Shown one piece after another: positions 1 to 5,831 of a stretch of DNA of 34,054 nt. Within the stretch, counting starts at the first letter, position 1; each line of letters opens with the position of its first letter. Origin of the DNA: Stakelama flava (lineage in GTDB: Bacteria > Pseudomonadota > Alphaproteobacteria > Sphingomonadales > Sphingomonadaceae); assembly GCF_019351405.1 (NCBI RefSeq), contig NZ_JAHWZX010000022.1, positions 1-34,054 of the forward strand, given 5' to 3'. A program made the position numbers and the translations under genes. A model generated the notes under the pieces. That model did no database searches. It saw only the letters and a program-made list of their open reading frames with translations, and was not told where the DNA came from.

Positions 1-60
1 CGCGCCCTCGAAAGATTTCATCAATCTCGGGACTGCGAAGTGTCAAGAGATTTCAGCTTG

Positions 61-119
61 TTGCGCCTTATCGATGCTAACGATAACTGGAATGTCCTCA
101 ACGCACAATTGAGGACATT
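61..119. promoter_or_regulatory. traC leader: two inverted repeats, one covering the ribosome binding site; possible oriT
   Basis: A perfect 11-base inverted repeat (91-101 with 109-119, 7-base loop) lies directly before the traC-like ATG at 123. Its right arm contains the Shine-Dalgarno GAGGA (111-115), so folding the mRNA would hide the ribosome binding site. Just upstream, TTATCG (68-73) and CGATAA (81-86) form a second, 6-base inverted repeat. TTGCGCCTTA at 61-70 resembles the TTGCGCCCTT core that I recall from Ti/RSF1010-type nick regions. In Ti plasmids oriT lies upstream of traC, so an oriT here is plausible but unproven. The same elements recur at 607-665 in copy 2. Confidence 0.5.
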
Positions 120-122
120 TCC

Positions 123-443
123 ATGCGAAAACCGCGCGACTATGATTCGCAGCTAAAGGCACTCGACGACAAGGCAAAACAGCTCAAGGACGCCAGGCAG
201 CGCCAGTTCGGCGAGCTGGTCGCAGCGACCGGCGCCGATGCGCTGTCGATCGAACAGCTGGCAGGCGCGCTGATCGCTGCCGCCGCAAGCGACCTCGTGA
301 CCAGGGAGGAATGGCGCAAAAGCGGCGCTGCCTTCTTTCAAAGGGGCGCAAAGGCTCGCGGCGGCGCTCGCGCGAAGCCGGGCGGCACTGCGGCGAACAC
401 TGGCGGCGGTACATCGGCGCCAGCTGCTTCTCGCGCGTCGTAA
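123..443 (+). CDS. TraC-like conjugal transfer accessory protein (copy 1)
   Basis: This 106-residue protein resembles the small conjugal transfer proteins annotated TraC or TraD in alphaproteobacterial plasmids and integrative elements, which sit next to the TraA relaxase gene. It starts MRKPRDYD, has a charged helical first third (about residues 8-30) likely to form a coiled coil, then a short conserved region ending near AFFQRG (about 70-76), and a low-complexity Gly/Ala/Thr-rich tail. In this family such proteins are thought to assist relaxosome formation; that role is inferred here. The start is supported by GAGGA seven bases upstream, inside the hairpin at 91-119. The traD-like frame begins 16 bases after the stop. 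The whole gene is duplicated at 669-989. Confidence 0.7.
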   Translation: MRKPRDYDSQLKALDDKAKQLKDARQRQFGELVAATGADALSIEQLAGALIAAAASDLVTREEWRKSGAAFFQRGAKARGGARAKPGGTAANTGGGTSAPAASRAS

Positions 444-459
444 CCGGCGCGGCTGGGTC

Positions 460-702
460 GTGAAGCGCCGCGAGCGTACGCGCCAGCTGATCGAGCTCGG
501 CGGGCTAGTCGCCAAGGCCGGGCTGGTCGAACTTACCGACGATGATCGCGCCCTCGAAAGATTTCATCAATCTCGGGACTGCGAAGTGTCAAGAGATTTC
601 AGCTTGTTGCGCCTTATCGATGCTAACGATAACTGGAATGTCCTCAACGCACAATTGAGGACATTTCCATGCGAAAACCGCGCGACTATGATTCGCAGCT
701 AA
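460..702 (+). pseudogene. TraD-like conjugal transfer protein, truncated by the duplication junction
   Basis: This frame starts with GTG and repeats the first 31 residues of the intact traD-like gene at 1006 (MKRRERTRQLIELGG, KAGLVELTDDDRA). At about 547-552 it runs across the tandem-repeat junction into the leader of copy 2, giving a junk tail of about 49 residues that overlaps the second traC start. It lacks the C-terminal half of the family and is best read as a broken copy made by the 546-base duplication. It could still be translated as an 80-residue chimera. Confidence 0.7.
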
Positions 703-1092
703 AGGCACTCGACGACAAGGCAAAACAGCTCAAGGACGCCAGGCAGCGCCAGTTCGGCGAGCTGGTCGCAGCGACCGGCGCCGATGCGCTGTCGATCGAA
801 CAGCTGGCAGGCGCGCTGATCGCTGCCGCCGCAAGCGACCTCGTGACCAGGGAGGAATGGCGCAAAAGCGGCGCTGCCTTCTTTCAAAGGGGCGCAAAGG
901 CTCGCGGCGGCGCTCGCGCGAAGCCGGGCGGCACTGCGGCGAACACTGGCGGCGGTACATCGGCGCCAGCTGCTTCTCGCGCGTCGTAACCGGCGCGGCT
1001 GGGTCGTGAAGCGCCGCGAGCGTACGCGCCAGCTGATCGAGCTCGGCGGGCTAGTCGCCAAGGCCGGGCTGGTCGAACTTACCGACGATGAT
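547..1092. repeat. Tandem repeat unit, copy 2 (546 bp)
   Basis: This is the second, apparently identical copy of the 546-base unit. It continues at 1093 into the intact remainder of the traD-like gene, so this copy's right edge looks like the ancestral arrangement. Its left edge abuts the truncated traD of copy 1. Confidence 0.95.
669..989 (+). CDS. TraC-like conjugal transfer accessory protein (copy 2)
   Basis: This copy is identical at the protein level to the one at 123-443 and has the same SD-covering hairpin upstream (637-665). It is followed after 16 bases by the intact traD-like gene, so it is the copy in the ancestral traC-traD arrangement. See copy 1 for family features. Two identical copies imply a recent duplication, or an assembly artefact. 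Confidence 0.7.
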   Translation: MRKPRDYDSQLKALDDKAKQLKDARQRQFGELVAATGADALSIEQLAGALIAAAASDLVTREEWRKSGAAFFQRGAKARGGARAKPGGTAANTGGGTSAPAASRAS

Positions 1093-1233
1093 CGCGCCGC
1101 GATCTTCGGATTGTTGCTGCACGGCGCCGCGACGCTGCGCAGCGATCAACGCGAGCAAGCGCTGACGCTCTGGCGGCGGCGCGGCAAGCGCGGGTTCGAC
1201 GCGGTTGCCGAAGCCCACGAAACCGACACATAG
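1006..1233 (+). CDS. TraD-like conjugal transfer protein
   Basis: This 75-residue protein starts at GTG with the pattern RRERTRQLIELGGLVAKAGL, the hallmark of the small alphaproteobacterial TraD family (Ti-type TraD is about 70 residues). The rest is helical, with a basic patch WRRRGKRGF near the C-terminus. Members sit in a traC-traD-traG order and are accessory factors in DNA transfer; the exact role here is inferred. The frame is open further upstream without a clear start, and no strong SD precedes the GTG, so translation may be coupled to the traC stop at 989. No traG follows within the window, so the transfer module is incomplete here. Confidence 0.7.
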   Translation: MKRRERTRQLIELGGLVAKAGLVELTDDDRAAIFGLLLHGAATLRSDQREQALTLWRRRGKRGFDAVAEAHETDT

Positions 1234-1241
1234 GACCGGCC

Positions 1242-1401
1242 ATGGACGACGACATGCAGGCGACCATTCTCGCCATCCTCAATCGCGCCCGACTGGATCC
1301 GGCGCGATCTTCTGGCGACGAACAAAGCCGCACATGCGCAAGCTGAGGAAGCGCTCGCGGCAATGATCACCAATGCATTTCGCGAGCCATCGAACAATTA
1401 A
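1242..1401 (+). pseudogene. Small hypothetical protein (DUF6771-like), apparently frameshifted
   Basis: ATG at 1242 opens a frame that reads MDDDMQATILAILNRA and then ends early, after 34 codons. A neighbouring frame continues with DWIRRDLLATNKAAHAQAEE and ends AMITNAFREPSNN at the TAA at 1399-1401. Joined, the two give a protein of about 53 residues that resembles a small sphingomonad family I recall as DUF6771 (pattern RAPxWIRRDL...AEEALAAMI). The span is 160 bases, consistent with two bases lost near 1290. It could be a sequencing error or true decay. Its start lies nine bases after the traD-like stop codon. Confidence 0.4.
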
Positions 1402-1472
1402 CTCTGCGTATTTGACAATGTTGGTCGCAGCGCGCAGGCCAGCGTTCAATAGATCCGATCCGGAGGAAATAT

Positions 1473-1940
1473 ATGAGCGAAGAAACCACGCTTAGTCCGC
1501 TCGAATTTGCGACCGAGCTGACCGTCGCCTGGCTCGGTAATCCCAATACGCGCGCGACTGCCGAAGAAGTACCCGATTTTCTTCAGAAGATGCACGCGAC
1601 GGTGAGCGGCCTTTCAGCGGGCACAACCACTTTGGAAAGCGACGACGACGATAGCGGCGACCATGTTCCGGCGGTCTCGGTGCGCAAGTCGCTTGCGTCC
1701 AAGGATCACATCATCTCGATGATCGACGGCAAGCCTTACAAGACGCTGCGCCGGCATCTGTCGACGCATGGGCTGACGCCTGAAGAGTATCGCGAACGCT
1801 ATAACCTCAAGCCCGATTATCCGATGGTCGCGCCGAACTATTCGCAAGCGCGCCGTGCCATGGCGAAGAAGATCGGCTTGGGCTCGAAGGGACGCACCGC
1901 CAAGAGCGCTACGTCGAATGAAGGCAAGACCGCGAAGTAA
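1473..1940 (+). CDS. Ros/MucR family transcriptional regulator
   Basis: This 155-residue protein matches the Ros/MucR family of alphaproteobacterial zinc-finger-type regulators, which bind AT-rich DNA. The N-terminal third has the family pattern LEFATELTVAWLGNPNT (residues 9-25) and a disordered acidic linker. The DNA-binding part has MIDGKPYKTLRRHLSTHGLT followed by PEEYRERYNL and DYPMVAPNYS. The usual first zinc-ligand cysteine (ICLEDG in MucR) is replaced (ISMIDG), as I recall is common in sphingomonads, while both histidines of the HLSTH segment remain. The C-terminus is Lys-rich. A strong SD, GGAGGA, lies at 1462-1467. On islands these proteins typically control transfer or silence acquired genes; that is inference here. 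Confidence 0.88.
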   Translation: MSEETTLSPLEFATELTVAWLGNPNTRATAEEVPDFLQKMHATVSGLSAGTTTLESDDDDSGDHVPAVSVRKSLASKDHIISMIDGKPYKTLRRHLSTHGLTPEEYRERYNLKPDYPMVAPNYSQARRAMAKKIGLGSKGRTAKSATSNEGKTAK

Positions 1941-1951
1941 TCCCCTGTCAC

Positions 1952-1975
1952 CGCGCCGGGCGAACGCCCAGCGCG
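1952..1975. terminator. GC-rich hairpin between convergent genes
   Basis: CGCGC (1952-1956) pairs with GCGCG (1971-1975), and GGGC (1958-1961) with GCCC (1966-1969), around a GAAC loop with one C/A mismatch. It lies between the ends of two convergent genes (1940 and 1981), so it may act as a bidirectional terminator. There is no T-run on either side. Confidence 0.4.
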
Positions 1976-1980
1976 CCGGC

Positions 1981-2904
1981 TCACGCCGCCGCGCTGCGTT
2001 CGAGGGCGGCGATATGTTCTTCGCAGATAATCTGAACCACCCGGCCGAGCGCTTCGACGCGCTCGCCAAGCCATGCGAGCTCTTCCTCGCTGATGCGATA
2101 GTGCTTCGAGTAGCGCGCCTTCACATAGGCTTCCTTGAGCTTTTCGAACCGCGAGCGATCGGCCTTCACCTCGCGCGGCCAGACTTCGATCAGCCGCGGA
2201 TCAATCCGCTCGGCCTGGGTGCGCAGGAAGCCGAGGTTGTGAACGTGTGGCGTATAGAAGCTGCAGACCAGCAAGACGCAGTGATAGAAGCTCTCCGTCG
2301 CTTGATGGAATTCAAACGCTGCGTGCTTCGGCAACCCCTGCTCGATCGCATAGCGCGCCAATTTGATGCGCCCTTCGGCAGCTGGAAGCCACTCGTCGAA
2401 ATATTCGCGCGCCATCGCCAGCGCCTGTGCAGGCGTCTTGGGCTTGGGCTCGGGCAGTTCGCTCTCGTCGCTTTGGTAGAGCGCGATCCCGTCGCGCGCG
2501 ATATCGATGAAGAAATAGCGCCCTTCGGACAGCCCGGCATTCACCTCCTGCAACGTGTGGACGATGAAGTTGACCGGGGTCTTGAGCGTCTTCGTAATTG
2601 CAAGCTCGCGATTCAGCCTGTCCTCGGCCGATGCCCAGAATTCGATGCGGTCGGTGAGCTTCTCGTGGTTGACGATGACGAGCAGATCGAAGTCGGATTG
2701 GTAGCCCTTGGCGGTGTGCGGTTCATCAACCCAGCCACCGCGCGCATAGCTGCCGTACAGGATGACCTTGAGAATACGCGCCTGCTTCTTCCAGTCCGAA
2801 GTCGCGATCGCGGTCGCGTCACCAAATTCCTCGAACAGGATACGCACGACGTGATCGAGCTCGCGCTGCTTGGCGGGCGGCAGATGATCAAAGGCGGTAC
2901 GCAT
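1981..2904 (-). CDS. Nucleotidyltransferase-HEPN fusion protein
   Basis: This 307-residue protein fuses a minimal nucleotidyltransferase (MNT) domain to a HEPN domain. The MNT part carries the signature GSYARGG (about residues 51-57) followed by DFDLLVIV (about 72-79), the metal-binding acidic pair. The C-terminal half (from about 140) is all-helical HEPN and contains RYSKHY, matching the R-X4-6-H motif of HEPN RNases. In separate-gene systems the MNT protein is an antitoxin that AMPylates the HEPN toxin; a fused form may self-regulate or act as a nucleotide-dependent effector. It lies 68 bases downstream of the sigma-like gene and seems to be the last gene of the ardC cluster. Its role in this host is unknown; defence or element stability is the natural inference. 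Confidence 0.85.
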   Translation of the reverse strand: MRTAFDHLPPAKQRELDHVVRILFEEFGDATAIATSDWKKQARILKVILYGSYARGGWVDEPHTAKGYQSDFDLLVIVNHEKLTDRIEFWASAEDRLNRELAITKTLKTPVNFIVHTLQEVNAGLSEGRYFFIDIARDGIALYQSDESELPEPKPKTPAQALAMAREYFDEWLPAAEGRIKLARYAIEQGLPKHAAFEFHQATESFYHCVLLVCSFYTPHVHNLGFLRTQAERIDPRLIEVWPREVKADRSRFEKLKEAYVKARYSKHYRISEEELAWLGERVEALGRVVQIICEEHIAALERSAAA

Positions 2905-2972
2905 GGGGCCATCCTAGCGGTGCGCGGGGAGTTTCGACAAGCGCGCCCGACATTTGCCGGGGCGCGCGTTCG

Positions 2973-3176
2973 TCATTCCTCCATCGCCGCGCGATCGAGC
3001 GCGACCAGTACGCGCGCGAGGGCCTGGGCCACCTCCTCGATGCTGCAGCCGTGGCGCTCGGCTGCGTGGCCATAGTCGAGATTGTCGAACCGCACTGCCT
3101 CGAAGATTGCGCGGTCGCGCTCCGGGAACCGGCGATAGGCGATCGCCATGCGGGCAAGCGTTGCTGCATCGGTCAT
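2973..3176 (-). CDS. Small sigma-region-4-like helix-turn-helix protein
   Basis: This 67-residue protein resembles region 4 of ECF-type sigma factors: FPERDRAIFEAVRFDNLDYG, then HAAERHGCSIEEVAQALARV, which matches the pattern of an HTH following the 'LPER(D/E)R' segment. It has no region 2, so it cannot be a complete sigma factor and probably acts as a small DNA-binding protein. Its ATG overlaps the ardC stop codon (ATGA, 3173-3176), so the two are translationally coupled. This pairing is one I recall from sphingomonad mobile elements; the target is unknown. Confidence 0.7.
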   Translation of the reverse strand: MTDAATLARMAIAYRRFPERDRAIFEAVRFDNLDYGHAAERHGCSIEEVAQALARVLVALDRAAMEE

Positions 3177-4063
3177 GACACGCCCTCCCCTGCAAAGCCC
3201 AGCAACATATCGGCTGCCTTGCTGGCAGCGCTCGCTGCCCGGAAGATCGCCTTGTCGTCCTCGCGCAGCACGGCAAGCCAGCTACCGATATAATCGGCAT
3301 GCCGAACGGTCGGTTCGATCGACAGCGATGCACAGGCAAAGGCGCTCGCCATCTCGGCGACCAGTTCCTCGCGGGCATAAGGTGCGCTGCCAAACTTACC
3401 CGTCTGGTCGCGGTCCAACCGGGTGCGATGTCCGGTCCAATGGCCAAGCTCGTGAAGCGCGGTGCGATACCAGTTGATCGGCTCGCCAAACGCCGCCTGC
3501 GGCGGTACCGCGACATAGTCGCCGCCCGGCGCGTAATAGGCTTCGTCGCCCCCAATGCGAAAGTCTGCACCGCTCGCATCGATCAGCGTGCGGACCTGCG
3601 GCAATATCGCTTCGGGTTCGGGCTGGTCGGTCGTCTCGGCAAAGCGTTCGGGTAATCCGTCGCACTGGTCGACATTGAACACGGTAAAGCGCTTGAGAAA
3701 CGCAATCTGCCGCGCCTCGCGATCCTCGTCGCGTGCACGCTCGGCCTCGCGCTTCGGCGTGAACCGATCGGCATAACAAACAATGGTCCCCTTCTCGCCC
3801 TTGCGGACATTGCCACCTGCGGCTTGCGCCTGGCGGTAGGTCAGCCAGCGGTGCGAGGCATAGCGCCCTTCGATAACGGCGGCCCAGAGGATCAACACAT
3901 TGATCCCCGAATAGCGCCGTCCGGTTCCGGCATTATGCGGCATGGCGCACCCGCAGGCGCTGGCATTCCAAGGTCGTACCCAGGGCACGACACCCTGTTC
4001 GAGCTCGGCGATGATATGATTGGTCACCTCGGCATACAGGCTCGGGCGGTTATCGGTCTTCAT
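3173..4063 (-). CDS. ardC: ArdC family antirestriction protein
   Basis: This 296-residue protein matches ArdC, found on conjugative plasmids and integrative elements. The N-terminal domain (residues about 1-130) is the ssDNA-binding part, with VVPWVRPWN, YSGINVLILW and WLTYRQAQAAGGNVRKGEKG. The C-terminal part is a zincin-like metallopeptidase domain with ALHELGHWTGH (HExxH) and a downstream REELVAEMASAF (the third metal ligand glutamate). ArdC proteins protect incoming DNA from restriction; in the plasmid pSA case a single-strand-binding activity is established. It is the first gene of a minus-strand run with the sigma-like and MNT-HEPN genes. Upstream lies the structured region that separates it from the divergent alpA-like gene. 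Confidence 0.9.
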   Translation of the reverse strand: MKTDNRPSLYAEVTNHIIAELEQGVVPWVRPWNASACGCAMPHNAGTGRRYSGINVLILWAAVIEGRYASHRWLTYRQAQAAGGNVRKGEKGTIVCYADRFTPKREAERARDEDREARQIAFLKRFTVFNVDQCDGLPERFAETTDQPEPEAILPQVRTLIDASGADFRIGGDEAYYAPGGDYVAVPPQAAFGEPINWYRTALHELGHWTGHRTRLDRDQTGKFGSAPYAREELVAEMASAFACASLSIEPTVRHADYIGSWLAVLREDDKAIFRAASAASKAADMLLGFAGEGVS

Positions 4064-4570
4064 GATCCGTCACTCCTTCAAAACCACCGCAACCGGCCCC
4101 GGAAAGGCGGGGGTGGGCGGCAGGAGCGAACCGACGATCCCGCCCGCACGGGCGGGCAGCACCCGAAGGGCCGAAACGAAGAGAAGGACCCCGGCACAGC
4201 CGGGATTGCGGCACGCCGCGGCGGAGATCACAGGGCAGCGACGCCCACCCCCGCCTCACCGGTGCCGGAGGCACCCAGCGCCGCCCGCGCCAGCGGGCGT
4301 CCGCATGCCGGCGCGACCAACGCCGGCCACAGCGTCAGGGATCGCAACCCGACCGGGCCGAGACGAAGACTCGGCGCCGCGCGAAGCGGCGTAGAGCCCG
4401 GCCGCGCGAAGCGCGGGACGCCCTGGGACTTCGATGTTTTTTGCAAAAACTACGCGCTGGAACGCTGGCGCCACATAGTGCCGCAAGACGCCCCCGGCCG
4501 CCTTGCGAAGGGCCCATCGGCGCTCAATCCTGTTCGCACCGCTTCACGACCTCGCGAACAGGATTATGCC
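4064..4570. ncRNA. Structured non-coding region between ardC and alpA; candidate RNA or alpA leader
   Basis: No convincing gene lies in these 507 very GC-rich bases, but they are dense in symmetry. A 15-base perfect inverted repeat pairs 4105-4119 with 4242-4256 and would close a large loop. Inside it are a perfect 8-base hairpin with a 2-base loop (4139-4146/4149-4156), CCC-GAA-GGG (4162-4170), and a 6-base hairpin (4190-4195/4199-4204). Further right is a lone AT-rich palindrome, GTTTTT TGC AAAAAC (4436-4450), and then the 12-base inverted repeat over the alpA ribosome binding site. Taken together this resembles a branched RNA. A structured RNA motif named int-alpA has been described upstream of alpA-type genes; whether this is a member cannot be judged by eye. 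Confidence 0.45.
4526..4565 (+). promoter_or_regulatory. 12-bp perfect inverted repeat covering the alpA ribosome binding site
   Basis: AATCCTGTTCGC (4526-4537) is followed after 16 bases by its exact reverse complement (4554-4565). The right arm contains AGGA of the presumed Shine-Dalgarno, eight bases before the ATG at 4571. It could be a translational hairpin or a dyad operator for AlpA or the Ros/MucR-like protein. Confidence 0.65.
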
Positions 4571-4783
4571 ATGTCAGACCAGCCCGACCGCATTCTTCGG
4601 CTCAACACCGTGCTCGACTGTACAGGCCTCAGCCGGTCGACGCTTTACCGGAAGATGAACAGCGGCACCTTCCCCAGGAGCATACAGATCAGCACTCGCT
4701 GCACCGGCTGGCGCCAGTCCGCGATCGAAGCATGGCTGCGCAATCCGATGTTCTATGATGCGAGAGAAGGGCAATCAGGATGA
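4571..4783 (+). CDS. AlpA family DNA-binding regulator
   Basis: This 70-residue protein has the AlpA/excisionase-type MerR-like HTH: ILRLNTVLDCTGLSRSTLYR (residues 8-27), KMNSGTFPRSIQIS, then GWRQSAIEAWLRN. This is the usual full length of the family. AlpA proteins activate integrase or excisionase genes on P4-like and integrative elements. The ATG at 4571 is preferred because family members start just before the RILRL segment and an AGGA lies eight bases upstream; the same frame is open for a further 740 bases upstream but that part is non-coding in character. Divergent from ardC, it probably regulates this island's excision or transfer genes. Confidence 0.88.
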   Translation: MSDQPDRILRLNTVLDCTGLSRSTLYRKMNSGTFPRSIQISTRCTGWRQSAIEAWLRNPMFYDAREGQSG

Positions 4784-4950
4784 CCGCTTTGCGCCCTATT
4801 TTCGGCCGTTAAACGGTTCCGACGGCCTTCCCGAAAGCAGACATTAAGTTAGTCGGCAATGATGATATACTGGTACGGTGGCCTGCGACCTGACGGTCGA
4901 GGCGCAGTTGTCAAACACGATCCGGCTGACACGGTGGCGGGCGATCGTTA

Positions 4951-5766
4951 CTAAAATTGCGCCAGCAGATGCTTGGCGAGTGTGATTAGGTCGTGCCCTA
5001 GCTCGTGGAGTAGCACGCTCGCCGCCGCCAGCTTCATCCCGTTCTTGACGGCCTCGTCTACCGCAAGGTCAGCTTTCTTCGCTAACCAATGCCCAATCTT
5101 TGTGCCCCACCCATCAAACCGCCGCGAAAGCGTGACCAGTTGCAGGGGGTCAGGGTCGTCCTGAGCGAGAACATCGTGCACCTCGACGATCGCCGTCTTG
5201 ATCTCAGTAGGATTGACCTCTTCGTAAGGTGGGAGCCCGACCTCCTCGGGCGGCACGTTGTGGCCGATCGTACCGGGCCGTCCTGGCAGTTCGGCGACCG
5301 CCGCCTCCAGCTTGTCCAACCGGTCGAGGACCTGCTGGGTTAGCTGCCGAACTGTCGCATCCTGCCCCTCCGCGTCCTGCTCGGGATCGGGATGCTCGTA
5401 ATAGTCGCCATAAGAGGTCGGCGCCCATTCGGTCGTGCCGTCGCGCTCGATCCGCTCGACTGCCGCGTCGATTAGCGCCTGATCGAAATCGTGCGAGAAT
5501 TGACCGTGAAGGACGTCACTCGCTTCAAAAGGGCCGCCCCAGGGATAGATGTAGGTCTGACTTTCGCTGTCGCGCGGCGTCTCGTTCTGCGGATCCTCGA
5601 ACTGCTCGAAGAACCACTTTTCCATTGTCTCAATCGCCGCCTCGCGCTGCTCGGCCTCCTGCTTTTCCTTGTCGCGGCGCGCGTCCTCGAGCGATTCCCA
5701 ATAATGTCGCTCTTCCTCAGCGTCATCGCGACGTCGGCGCTCTTCATCATTTTCCTCGGCAGCCAT
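4951..5766 (-). CDS. Hypothetical protein downstream of the Gabija-like pair
   Basis: The function of this 271-residue protein is not recognised. The N-terminal 50 residues are extremely charged (Glu/Arg/Asp-rich) and predict a long single helix or coiled coil. A segment around residues 70-90 reads SQTYIYPWGGPFEASDVLHG, followed later by GTTEWAPT; I recall similar 'PWGGP(F/Y)' stretches in uncharacterised proteins but cannot name the family. The C-terminal 90 residues are helical with hydrophobic faces (ASVLLHELGHDLITLAKHLL). It lacks obvious membrane segments. It lies 65 bases downstream of gajB on the same strand and is probably co-transcribed, so it may be an accessory gene of that defence operon. 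No good SD precedes the ATG at 5766. Confidence 0.7.
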   Translation of the reverse strand: MAAEENDEERRRRDDAEEERHYWESLEDARRDKEKQEAEQREAAIETMEKWFFEQFEDPQNETPRDSESQTYIYPWGGPFEASDVLHGQFSHDFDQALIDAAVERIERDGTTEWAPTSYGDYYEHPDPEQDAEGQDATVRQLTQQVLDRLDKLEAAVAELPGRPGTIGHNVPPEEVGLPPYEEVNPTEIKTAIVEVHDVLAQDDPDPLQLVTLSRRFDGWGTKIGHWLAKKADLAVDEAVKNGMKLAAASVLLHELGHDLITLAKHLLAQF

Positions 5767-5831
5767 AATCCGACTTTAGGCTATCGGCCGTGTCCTCGCA
5801 AAGACGACTTTGGACCGCGACGGCGTGCCGT

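Larger units (their letters stand above)
1..546. repeat. Tandem repeat unit, copy 1 (546 bp)
   Basis: Bases 1-546 recur at 547-1092 with a period of exactly 546 and no difference that I can see. Each unit contains a short leader with two inverted repeats, a traC-like gene and the start of a traD-like gene. Copy 1 of traD is cut at the junction, while copy 2 reads on into unique sequence. The sequence at the junction (547-552) also occurs where copy 2 leaves the repeat (1093-1098), a 6-base shared motif CGCGCC. The window begins exactly at the unit boundary, so the real copy number is unknown and an assembly artefact is possible. Confidence 0.95.

Noticed and set aside
1855..3075. Long plus-strand frame of 406 codons
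   Set aside because: It is antisense to the MNT-HEPN gene, which has clear motifs; the frame has no family features and reflects high GC.
3824..4570. Upstream extension of the AlpA-like frame
   Set aside because: It overlaps ardC and the structured intergenic region, and AlpA proteins are about 70 residues.
5000..5020. HELGH in the C-terminal part of the 271-residue protein, looking like a zinc-protease motif
   Set aside because: It lies in an amphipathic helix near the C-terminus without a third ligand or protease-like context, unlike the genuine HELGH of ArdC at 3173-4063.
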